Source: Russula earlei (Eukaryota > Basidiomycota > Agaricomycetes > Russulales > Russulaceae). From it: 23,100 bases of DNA. The translations under genes and the position numbers were made by a program. The notes beneath the pieces were generated by a model. That model was given only the letters and a program-made list of their open reading frames with translations, did no database searches and was not told the DNA's origin. Below, piece after piece: positions 9,975 to 18,301 of the stretch. Within the stretch, counting starts at the first letter, position 1; each line of letters begins with the position of its first letter. Where the stretch lies: contig JAGFNK010000748.1 in assembly GCA_025769875.1 (NCBI GenBank), positions 1 to 23,100 of the forward strand, written 5' to 3'.

Positions 9975-10805
9975 TGTTATGAACCAAGGCCAGGTACTGG
10001 CTGTATATTGTCCTATTCCACTCAAGAGAGACCTCTCTCACCTTGTGTTACCAACTCCCTTCCGTTTCTTGGGCTATCCCTCCTGCAGTGCAAGATATCG
10101 CTATTGCAAAGGCACCATAACACGACCAGGCACCCATTTCCTAATCAGGGTAATCATCGCGTGGCAGCCACATGGTCACCCAGCCACCAAGAACCCGAAA
10201 CAGTGGCACAAACTCTTAGAAACTGTTGCATAACTCATCTGACATCATCAAGGCTCCAATGACATCATGGCTGACTGAGCTGGCTCCACAGTGACCTCAT
10301 AGGCTCACTAAGCGCTCCACAGTGACATCATAATGATGTCATCGCTCCACAATGATCAGTAATGCGCTCAGTAAGCCTGAAACTTGACACAAGCAAGTTT
10401 ATGCCTCTGTAGTCCTATTGGATGGTACCAAAGGGTCTAGAATAGTTCCAGTTCTTTGTAATCGACCCTGTACACTGTATATAAGCCCCAATAAAGTATG
10501 GCAGTCGTCAGACTGTCCATTTGTGATACTCTCATCTTCCTGGGTACTCCCCCACGACCTCTCAGTCTAAAGATTCCCCTTGTCTCCAAGGTACTCTTCT
10601 ATGACCGCCTTGTTTAAAGCCCCCTTGCTGCACTGGCCTCCAGTCTTCACCTCTGCCTCCAGTTACATGTACCAGTCCCCATCTGGTACATTCTAGTCAT
10701 TTGGCTTGTCCTCTTGTTCAATGCCGCCTACGCCACATACCATCTGTTCTGACCCTTGCCCACCTGCTCCTGAGTCCACATGGTTCAGCAGTATGTGTCT
10801 TGACA
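9975..10805 (+). repeat. Solo family-A LTR inside element A RT
   Basis: An 831-bp LTR, TGTTATGAAC..CTTGACA, flanked by the perfect duplication TTCAG (9970-9974 and 10806-10810), in the opposite orientation to its host. It has no internal region, so it is the product of LTR-LTR recombination after integration. TATA box at 10478-10485, start-site motif AGACTGTCCA at 10510-10519. Four TGACATCA/TGATGTCA motifs lie upstream (10240, 10260, 10323, 10334). It shows that family A stayed active after element A had inserted. Confidence 0.95.
10478..10519 (+). promoter_or_regulatory. LTR-A core promoter: TATA box and predicted RNA start
   Basis: TATATAAG at 10478-10485, with AGACTGTCCA beginning 32 nt downstream of the first T at 10510. 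The spacing fits a TATA-directed start. The motif is kept in the other family-A LTRs, for example on the minus strand at 16500-16507 (TATA) and 16466-16475. It is the reverse complement of the putative primer-binding site of element A. Confidence 0.6.
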
Positions 10806-11639
10806 TTCAGTGGCAATGTATTTTGCTAGGATGGTGTTCATAAAGCATTGGAAAGTGGCTGGGGCATTGCAGAGACCAAATGTCATTATCAATGGCTTGA
10901 AGAGTCCTAATGGTGTCTTGAATGCTGCAAGGTGTTCATCGCCCTCTCTTAGGTGGATATTGTTGTATCCCCATCGTATGTCAAACTTGGTGAAGTATTG
11001 AGCTCCTTGTTGTTTGTCAATTAATTCAGGAATCAAAGGTAGTGGATATGTGTCTTTGACAGTTGCTGCATTCAGGGCTTGGTAGTCTTCTACTGGTCGT
11101 AGATTTCCTCCTTTCTTTTCTACAAAGAAGAACAGACTGGCAATAGCTGCTTTTGATGGTCGGATAGTGCCTCTTTTCAAGTGTTCATCTAAGTATTCCT
11201 TTAAGGCTTGTAGTTCTTTGGGAGTAAGTCGATAGATACCAGAATCGCGTCAGGCGATCCCTGGTTTCAGATTGATTGCATGGTCCCATGGTTGGTGAGC
11301 AGGAAGGCGTTGAGAGGCTTGTTTGTCGAAAACCTTTCACCATTTTAAGAACTGGACAGGGATAAGTTTGTCTAATGTCTTGGGGGATGTTTCTGCACGG
11401 GCTAGTTTGGTAGCTGTGGTTGATTTGGCTCTTATGCTGATTGTCACTGGTCTAAATGCATTGTAGATTTGTTCATCAACACATGGGTTCAATCGTCCTT
11501 CAGTATCTGGGAAGATTAGTGCAGCAACGTTTGCAAACTCAGGTTCTTCTTCTTCAGGAAAGGTAAGCGCTTGTATTTGGTAATTCTGCATTCCAGATGC
11601 AGATGCAATGGTTATGCTTGGGTGCGTGGTAAGGCAGGT

Positions 11640-12060
11640 TCAGGGGCAATTCCTCAGTGTGATTGTGTCGTTTGCCCGATTGATATCTGGGTTGTGGTGT
11701 TGTAGCCAATCTGTTCCTAAGATGATGTTGTGATCTCCAATGTTAGTGTCAAGGAATTCCGCTTGTTCATCATGAGTAGTGCCTGTGTGCGCTTGAATGC
11801 GAAGTCTTTGGATGGTGCTAAAGCGTATTAGTCCATTGGCATTTTGCGTTCCATCTACATTTTGTGCTGGCAAGGGTTTGGTCATAGTTCAGAGGTGCAG
11901 GTGGTGTCTTTGTGCGAATCGTTCATGGTTATCATTCCTTCTGCTCCACTGTCGAGAAGGGCTCTTGCACCGATTTCTTTGCCACTTGTCTTCCCCACTA
12001 AGGTAACTTTCAAGGCAATAGATGGGGAGCGAATATTCTTGGTAAAAACCTTGGGGTAAT
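11640..12060 (-). pseudogene. Element A aspartic protease
   Basis: Retroviral-type pepsin-like protease that cuts the polyprotein. The catalytic motif LLDSGAEGMI is present with DSGA at 11942-11953. The C-terminal part (AEFLDTNIGDHNIILGTDWLQHHNPDI, about 11765-11680) is in another frame, with the shift near 11890-11930. It sits between gag and RT as in other Ty3/gypsy elements. The stretch 11341-11639 is a linker with an acidic segment (PEEEEPEF) and no recognisable domain. Confidence 0.83.
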
Positions 12061-12236
12061 TAATTTCTCTTTGTATCGTACTGATTTGGACCGCGTCCCT
12101 TCTCGGTGCAGAAGGGGGTCCAATTAAAAATCCATAGGAGCAGATCGTGGGCGGAGGATCGAGTCCGCAAGTGTTTCTCTCCAAGTTGTCAATGATGCAA
12201 CAGGAACGGGTTCTTCTTGCGTAGGGTTCGATGTTT

Positions 12237-13640
12237 TCATCTTGGATGGTTGTAGCTCTGACTGTTTGGGGGCGAGATCCTTGTCGTTGGCATCCTTGGG
12301 CTGCTTCTCTTTGCTCTACATTGATTTGCCATATGGTTCTTTTTTCCACAATAATAGCAGAGGTTGTTCTTGCGTCGAAACTCTTTCTCTGCATCTGTGA
12401 GGGGTTTTCTTTCACTTCTGGATTCCCAGGGTCGTTTGTTAGGTTCTCCTTGGTACAAGTTAATTTCCAATGGATTGTCCTGATCCTTGAGTGTTTAATC
12501 CTCGGGCATGCACAGAGCATCCTCCTCAAAAAGCAGTGGAGTTGTATAGGTCGGAAAAGGTTGTCGAATTCTCTTGCTGCTTTGACAAGGGCTGCAAGTG
12601 TAGTTGGTGTCGGTGTGATTCCCTAGTATTTTCTGATGTAGGGCCGGGTTAATAGTTCTTCCTGAATGGGTACATCTTTGTTCTTTCGTCGGTGGTAGCT
12701 CAGTGATGCGTGATGTGACCATTTCTGATACCATTCATTAAATGGTAGTTTCCCTTGATAATAGGTGTGCATGGTGTTAGTGGAGGCTAATTCTGCTTCT
12801 GCAGGGATGAAGTGATCGGCAAAGGCTTTCTTGAAATCATCCCAGATCCATAGTCTGCTACTGTATGAGCCATAGCCTTAGTGGTTTGTTCTCTAGCCCA
12901 TGCTCTGGTGGGTGTTCCTACTTTAAAGTGGGTTAGTGCAGCGGCGACTTTCTTGCTTCTCATCTGTAAAGGAGTCCCATTGATGTAGTAATAATTGGCC
13001 AAAGCTGCCCAAAAGGCTTCTGGCATTATCAGCCTTTCCATCAAAGGGTTCTGGTGCAGTTCCGACAAGGCGTGGATTGCTTGACATGGTGGGGTTCTGG
13101 GTTGTTGCAGCTGTAACAATAGGTGGGGCTGAACCTTGTAATTGGATTCTAGTTGGAGTAAGCATTTGAGGGACTGCTTGTGGTACATTGCTAATTGTAT
13201 GAGGGGTAGGTTGTTGGGTATTATGCTGGGTGGAAGGTCCTGGGGTAGTGCTTCGAGTGCTCTGAGCAGTTTCCTAAGATAGCAGTAACTTCTTGAGTTG
13301 TTCTGGCTGTAAAATTGACTTCACGATTGTTATAGTAAACCCAATGTTTTCTAGAATGGCTCCACTTGACTGGTTTGTCTAGGAAGAGGCCTGTGTAGTT
13401 ATAGGGATTGAAGTCTTGAACATTCTCTGCTCCTGGGGCTGCCGCTTTAAGTTGTTTGGTGGTAACTTTGTCATTTTTGTCTTCGTATAACCAAGGGTCA
13501 GAAAGATTTCCGTGGTTGATAATAGGTGTACCTGCAAATCTTCCTCGGTAACAGTGATCTTGGGTGTTGTAGCTGAGGTTTTCAAATAGGAGCGGGATTA
13601 GATTTTCTTCTTCATCAGTGATGTCTCTCCTAGTGCTCAT
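12237..13640 (-). pseudogene. Element A Gag with CCHC zinc knuckle
   Basis: Structural protein forming the particle and binding RNA. The likely start is the ATG at 13640 (MSTRRDITDEEEN...), 70 bp after the stop of the preceding ORF. The capsid-like part includes EPFDGKADNARS and FWAALANYYYING (about 13045-12985) and FKVGTPTRAWARE, in two frames. The nucleocapsid part has CYYCGKKNHMANQC (CX2CX4HX4C) at 12318-12359 after a basic stretch. At least three frameshifts (near 13260, 13020 and 12800-12530) break it. Gag and protease appear to have been one long frame. Confidence 0.85.
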
Positions 13641-13710
13641 AGATCTAGATGACAGTTATAGTCCAATGGCCATTGTTCCAAGGATATGCAATGGTGTAGG
13701 CCGGCTTCAG

Positions 13711-14198
13711 TCAAATGGTATCGGGTCTCCCTTGATGTCTTCTCAAGTGGATTTGGGAGTATTCTTCGGTGATGCTATTTTGTGTTAAAACTACTCGAGT
13801 TTTCCACAAGTATCCTTCAAACTCTGCTGGTGAGATAGCAAAGTCGTTTATCTCTCTGGTGGGATGTTGATACACTACAAAGTATGTTGTCCTTAAATGC
13901 CAAGCCTGTGTACAATAGTTCTTGAATTCAAGTAGTTCTCTTTTTGATCGCGTAGGTAGGTTCAAAGCTAAGAAAGATTGTTCTGGTAAATAAGGATGTA
14001 GTTCAGTATTTCTAATGTTGATACTATCAGAGGATTCAACAAGTGGCGACGCAAAGGGTTGAGAAGGTACGACAGGTGTAGGAATACGACTGGTAAACAG
14101 GGGTACGTAGGCGTCAGGGGGAGTAGGAGGTAATGGTCTTCAACAAGGAATCCTCTTGTGTTGGGAACTGTTACTCTAGAGGGAGCTCGCTGAGGCAT
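13711..14198 (-). pseudogene. Element A unrecognised ORF gamma
   Basis: Roughly 160 codons between ORF beta and gag, sense strand. It starts with ATG at 14198 (MPQRAPSRVTVPNTRG...), shifts frame near 14130, and continues through a Pro/Ser-rich stretch into a better-looking C-terminal part (KRELLEFKNYCTQAWHLRTTY, then FAISPAEFEGYLWKTRVV), ending TGA at 13711. The C-terminal part has the amino acid texture of a folded domain. I cannot assign a family. It could be the end of the same long protein as alpha/beta. Confidence 0.5.
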
Positions 14199-14227
14199 TG
14201 CACATCTTCTGTGTCGAGGAGCCAGGA

Positions 14228-15175
14228 CTACTGAATTGGGAGGTGATAATCACCTGGTGTCCACAGGGTGATTCCGTTAGGAGTGGGAGGTGTGTCTGGT
14301 TGATAACCGCACATGCAATACTCTGCTTTGCAGTTACACCAGGTAATCCATGGATCTGTCTCAGTATCTTCTGTACTGGCAGACCAACGTTCTTGACTGG
14401 TTGGGACAGTGGTTTGGATTGGCGCGAGGGGTCGAGGGATGAGGCTTGAGGCTTCGAGGACTGCTGGGACTGAATATGTAGGGGGACCGGTATATGAGGC
14501 ATCTGGGCTGGTAATTGCCCAAGGTTGGTTGTAATCTGTGTCATATAACCAGGAGTTAGTTTCCCAGTCAAAGGTATTGTGTATTCCTGGTACAATTGCA
14601 AGTTGGATGTAGGATCGATCCTCCCTTTGTATTCTGTTAAGGCGTAGATGGTAGAACTGGACTGTGAGCCGATAGTAGCTGATATAAGTCCAAGCTAAGT
14701 AGAATAAGTGATATCCTGTTCTCAAGGAGTGGGTAATGATGTGGTGGCGTGGTTGAATGACTCTGGTCCAGAGGTTTAATTCACTGGTGTGTAGGGATTG
14801 ATAGTCAACTGGTTGTCCTTGCATGTTCTTTGCTTGAGCAAGGTGCCAATATAATAGTTGTTGTCGTGCTGGTGGCAGAAGTTGACTAAGAGTTTCAAGG
14901 TATAGTGCATGTTCGTCATGGCTTAACAGTTCTCCAAAAGGCAAGACTCCAAGGAACTCTTTAACAATAAGGTGGGGGAAGTCTTCGTGGGGTGGTTCAA
15001 TCTCTGGTACATTGTGCAGGTTGGTTAAGGTGGTGACAGGGAATGCGGTGGAGGCCCAAGTTCGATAATGATTTAGGCTCAAGACATGTCTGGTGATAGT
15101 GTCTTCTTCTTCGTCTTCTTCTAAGGCGTGTTCTCGAGGCACTTTAATCAAGGCAAAGAAGAAAGATTTATTCAA
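14228..15175 (-). CDS. Element A unrecognised ORF beta, 315 codons, uninterrupted
   Basis: The longest open frame in element A, sense strand, between the 5' LTR and gag. It has no ATG at its beginning (the first codon listed here is TTG), and a TAA lies two codons upstream, so it is probably the downstream part of a longer protein whose frame continues into ORF alpha. Features: an acidic cluster EEDEEEDT near residue 20, a long helix-rich middle part (for example LETLSQLLPPARQQLLYWHL), an aromatic-rich segment (YHLFYLAWTYISYYR), Trp/Asp/Tyr-rich motifs, and a C-terminal Cys cluster (WCNCKAEYCMCGY). No retroelement domain is recognised. Its openness, next to the decayed gag and pol, is noteworthy. 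Confidence 0.6.
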   Translation of the reverse strand: MNKSFFFALIKVPREHALEEDEEEDTITRHVLSLNHYRTWASTAFPVTTLTNLHNVPEIEPPHEDFPHLIVKEFLGVLPFGELLSHDEHALYLETLSQLLPPARQQLLYWHLAQAKNMQGQPVDYQSLHTSELNLWTRVIQPRHHIITHSLRTGYHLFYLAWTYISYYRLTVQFYHLRLNRIQREDRSYIQLAIVPGIHNTFDWETNSWLYDTDYNQPWAITSPDASYTGPPTYSVPAVLEASSLIPRPLAPIQTTVPTSQERWSASTEDTETDPWITWCNCKAEYCMCGYQPDTPPTPNGITLWTPGDYHLPIQ

Positions 15176-15211
15176 TCTTTATTGAAGCGTTACAAGGGTG
15201 GTTCTTACTTT

Positions 15212-16134
15212 TTAAGAACCGTGTGCAAGATCTATAGTTTCGAGACAGTACCTCTCAATTATTTCAAGAGGGTTAGGGGGAATATGAGGCATGAAACAGA
15301 AGCAGAGTAACTGGGGGTTGAAGCGTACAGTGTCGACGGTGTAAGTGGAGTAGTGACATAAAGAGACATGGTTACTGTTCTCCTCAAAGTGTAAGTAACT
15401 GTACACAAAGGCTAGATGTCCATCCAAGAAATTGTGTACAATGGATAGGCAAAACGAGCCCTCATAAGCAGGGTGGTAGATAGCAGGCAAAGTAACAAGC
15501 TTTCTAAACAGGGAAGTGTTAAAATGTATGCAATATGTCTGAGGGGAAAGTCAGCGTCTGGGGTGTATATCCCAACGTTAGAGCAGATGCCAAAAGGGGT
15601 GAGGTTGTACTCAGTGGCGAGGGCAGTGTTGGAGGGTTCCACTGCAAAAGTGTGGACGACACGTGCTCAAAAGGCGGTGGTGTAAGTGTCTGTGAAGCTA
15701 CAATGAGCTAACTGGTCTGCAGTAGGGATGCGTAACAGGTAGTCTTGGTGATTTGAGTCATGGAGGGGACGCCACTGCTCGCGGGAATGATTGGTGGTAG
15801 GGAGGACGAAGTATTGGTGCAGGTGGAAGTGAAATGTTGTACAGGGGGGACGGTCGAGGAAGCCTTCAGGCAAGGGAGGATGGTCCACTTGCTGTTGCTC
15901 GTTCTGCGCTGGAGGGGGAGTGCCGACAGGGACAAAGTCGGCTGGGACAGGCTGGGGAACATTGGGAGACGATGGTGGGGCTTCTGGGGAGTACAGGATG
16001 CTGAGGGGCGAGGACGTGTCGACTGGTTCGAGGTTCTCAGTGAGGAGACGAAGGGCAGTGCATGGAGTGGGCTGGAGAGGAGAAGGGAGACACAGGGAAG
16101 TGTTGACAAAAGTGGGGGAGTTGGGAGTGGACAC
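15212..16134 (-). pseudogene. Element A unrecognised ORF alpha
   Basis: First coding region inside the 5' LTR of element A. It starts at an ATG (16134, MSTPNSPTFVN...), 47 nt from the LTR. The first half is Pro/Ser/Thr-rich and probably disordered (about 16130-15850), followed by PPCTTFHFHLHQYFVLPT and DYLLRIPTADQL. A TGA at 15667-15669 interrupts a frame that then continues (ARVVHTFAVEPSN...). After a frameshift near 15480 it reads AYEGSFCLSIVHNFLDGHL and on to TAA at 15212. This last frame is the same as ORF beta, separated only by two TAA codons, so alpha and beta may once have been one protein of about 630 residues. I recognise no family. Confidence 0.55.
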
Positions 16135-16168
16135 TTGAGCATTGGCTGGTCAATACAAAGATGATGAG

Positions 16169-16178
16169 AGACTGTCCA
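16169..16178 (-). promoter_or_regulatory. Putative self-priming primer-binding site of element A
   Basis: Two nt inside the 5' LTR the sense strand reads TGGACAGTCT. This is exactly complementary to AGACTGTCCA at the predicted 5' end of the element RNA (sense at 16475-16466, 32 nt after the TATA box). The Tf1 chromovirus of fission yeast primes minus-strand synthesis by annealing the first 11 nt of its own RNA to its PBS, and this arrangement matches that. I see no match to the 3' end of a common primer tRNA such as initiator Met. Confidence 0.6.
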
Positions 16179-16180
16179 GA

Positions 16181-17008
16181 TGTCAAGACATGTACTGCTG
16201 ATCTGTGTGGACTCAGGAGCAGGTGGGCAAGGGTCGGAACAGATGGTACGCGGCGTAGGCGGCATTGAACAAGAGGACGAGCCAAATGACTAGAATGTAC
16301 CAGATGGGAAATGGTATTTGTAACTGGAGGCAGAGGCGAAGACTGGAGGCCAGTGCAGCGAGGGGCTTTAAACAAGGCGGTCGTAGAAGAGTACCTTGGA
16401 GACAAGGGGAATCTTTAGACTGAGTGGTTGCAGGGGAGTACCCAGGAAGATGAGAGTATCACAAATGGACAGTCTGATGACTTCCATGCTTCATTGGGGC
16501 TTATATACAGTGTACAGGGTTGATTACAAAGAACTGGAACTATTCTAGACCCTTTGGTACCCACCAATAGGACTACAGAGGCATAAACTTGCTTGTGTCA
16601 AGTTTCAGGCTTACTGAGCGCATTACTGATCATTGTGGAGCGATGACATCATTATGATGTCACTGTGGAGCGCTTAGTGAGCCTATGAGGTCACTGTGGA
16701 GTTGCTCAGTCAGCCATGATGTCATTGGAGCCTTGATGATGTCAGATGAGTTATGCAACAGTTTCTAAGAGTTTGTGCCGCTCTTTTGGGTTCTTGGTGG
16801 CTGGGTGACCATGTGGCTGCCACACGATGATTACCCGATTAAGAAACAGGTGCCTGGTCATGTTATGGTGCCTTTGCAATAGCAATATCTTGCACTGCAG
16901 GAGGGATAGCCCAAGAAACGGAAGGGAGTTGGTAATGCAAGGTGAGAGAGGTCTCTCTTGAGTGGAATAGGACAATATACAGCCAGTACCTGGCCTTGGT
17001 TTGTAACA
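16181..17008 (-). repeat. 5' LTR of element A
   Basis: 828 bp, plus-strand ends TGTCAAGACA and TTTGTAACA, flanked outside by GTCCC (17009-17013), which matches 5941-5945. Sense TATA box at 16500-16507 and start motif at 16466-16475. Its differences from the 3' LTR (5946-6774) are mostly transitions. Confidence 0.95.
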
Positions 17009-17013
17009 GTCCC

Positions 17014-17284
17014 CAGGCTGAGCATCAACTTGGTCAGCAGGGGGTCCAAATTCGAGGGGATGCATGTCCACTTCTCCTTCTCCAGTGCTATGTTCATCCA
17101 TTCCTTGGAAGAAGGCAAGGAGGGAAGCATCAGGAGTGGTGATTTCAAGTGGCCTATCTGCACCAGAGAGGTCAGATTGGGGAACGATTTCATTAGTGGG
17201 AGTTTGGGACATTTGTGAGTGATGATCTGGGGATGAGGAAGTAGAGGGCATCTTTTGCTGGACTTTTATAACCCGTATGGCAGC
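17014..17284 (-). pseudogene. Element B extension after chromodomain, proximal part
   Basis: Continues without a break from the chromodomain of B. About 90 codons: a basic start (HRKNPAAIRVIKVQQKMP), then a Ser/Thr/Pro/acidic linker, ending VDAQPG at the insertion point of element A. Removing A with one GTCCC copy joins this frame to the open stretch at 5945-5164, so the whole region was one protein tail of roughly 560 residues after the chromodomain. Confidence 0.7.
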
Positions 17285-17446
17285 AGGGTTCTTTCTGTGG
17301 TATTCCTCTATTAGTCTAGACACTTTGATGTTCTCTACTGGCTCCCAAGAGTCATGGGCTTCGGAGTATCCTTCCCACCGGACTTGATACTCCAGTTGTT
17401 TCCTCCTTCCAGTTCATCTCAAACCTAAAATTGTTGCTACTTCATA
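17285..17446 (-). pseudogene. Element B chromodomain
   Basis: Reads YEVATILGLR, then LEYQVRWEGYSEAHDSWEPVENI and SRLIEEYHRKNP. This is the full chromodomain pattern with all three cage aromatics (Y, W, Y). A TGA at 17414-17416 lies between the first two strands where a basic residue is common. It is placed C-terminal to integrase, as in element A, but here followed by a long extension rather than the end of Pol. Confidence 0.85.
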
Positions 17447-18301
17447 TTCCTCTTCTCCTTTCTGATAAGGTTGGAAACTGCTTCTTCACTTCCACATTAG
17501 GGAAGTGATCTTCATTGCTTCTTGTGCCTGTAATCTCGCCTCCTGGATTCAGACTTTCCAATTGTCTATTCTTGGTATCTTGCTTCCCTGATTTGGCTGG
17601 TGTGCCTTGGGTGTAAAGCCCATCCATAAGAAGAAAGGGGACTGCTTGGTTGTCTCTGAAACATTAGAATTCATCGTGTATTGCACCAGAGGCAGCCAGT
17701 CCACCCAATCGTCTTGTTGGTGGTTGCAAAAGATCCTGAGTGATGTTTCCATTGTCTGATTCATTCCTTCTGATTGTCCATCTGTCTGGGGATGGTAGGC
17801 AGTGCTGATATTCTGTTTGATATGCAGCTGGTCGCAAAGTTCCCTAATGAACTTGGAACTTATTAGTTTGTCTCGATCAGATATGATCTTGCTTTGTACT
17901 CCCACAAAGGGGAATATTCTGTCCTTGTAGAGCTGTGCTAGCTCTTCTGCGTCCATCTCTTCCTTGCAAGGAAGCAGGATGATGCCTTTAGTACAATCGT
18001 GGTTGGTGACAGTCAATATACTGTCATATCCTTTCGACTTTGGCAATTTGACCACACAGTCCATGCTGACAGTCGAGAAGGGAGTAGCCCCTTCTTCTGG
18101 TGGTATGGGATACAGGGGAGGTCGACTTGGATGAGTGTTTGACTTGTTACTTTGGCAAATTGCACATCCTTCCACATATCAGTTGACAAAGCATCTCATG
18201 GTGGGCCACCAGTAGTATTGCATCATTCCCAGTAATGTTTTAGCTTTTCCTGGGTGTCCTGCTGTGGGACTGTCATGATACTGTTCCAGTAATGTCCTGT
18301 G
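17447..18301 (-). pseudogene. Element B integrase, GPY/F region missing
   Basis: H2C2 zinc finger (HDSPTAGHPGKAK ... CAICQ, 18301-18160) and catalytic core: VSMDCVVKLP, TVTNHDCTKGI, ISDRDKLI and STAYHPQTDGQSE, with 35 residues between the second Asp and the Glu. A TGA at 18179-18181 replaces the residue before YVEGCAIC. The core runs to IPRIDNWKV (stop at 17549) and then IQEARLQAQEAMKI, after which the frame jumps within a few dozen bases to PYQKGEEEYEVA, the lead-in of the chromodomain. The roughly 80-residue GPY/F module normally found between these points is absent, so a deletion near 17480-17515 is likely. Confidence 0.85.

Larger units (their letters stand above)
9001..11340 (-). pseudogene. 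Element A reverse transcriptase, split by a solo LTR and a MITE
   Basis: RT converting element RNA to cDNA. In sense order: DHAINLKPG and IYRLTPKELQALKEYLDEHL (11275-11180), then IRPSKAAIASLFFFVEKK, LRPVEDYQALN, TKFDIRWGYNNI (first catalytic Asp), FGLCNAPATFQ and FMNTIL up to 10811. The solo LTR 9975-10805 follows, then the catalytic YLDD at 9946-9957, KTEKCTF and YLGINIS (9969-9790), and the GFCNFY block (about 9705) just before the MITE 9137-9680. The remainder (HQYSRIAQPLFNLTKK...) reads down to about 9000. The frame is continuous across both insertion sites once each insert plus one TSD is removed. A TGA at 9688-9690 sits where FYRRF-type arginine is expected. Confidence 0.88.
5946..17008 (-). 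mobile_element. Element A: complete-length, decayed Ty3/gypsy chromovirus inserted in element B
   Basis: An 11,063-bp minus-strand element with LTRs at 16181-17008 (5') and 5946-6774 (3'), flanked by the 5-bp duplication GTCCC (5941-5945 and 17009-17013). Sense order: 5' LTR, self-priming-type PBS (16169-16178), unrecognised ORFs (16134-13711), gag (13640-12237), protease, RT, RNase H, integrase, chromodomain (7069-7225), polypurine tract (6775-6788), 3' LTR. The two LTRs differ by roughly 5% by eye, mostly C/T and G/A transitions, so the insertion is not recent. It hosts a solo LTR (9975-10805) and a MITE (9137-9680). Without these two inserts it would be about 9.7 kb, long for a fungal chromovirus because of the extra ORFs. 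Confidence 0.93.

Noticed and set aside
15708..16265. A 185-codon minus-strand ORF overlapping the start of ORF alpha
   Set aside because: It begins inside the 5' LTR and is Ser/Thr/Pro-rich in a shifted frame of the same repetitive sequence. The frame starting at 16134 continues into better protein-like sequence.
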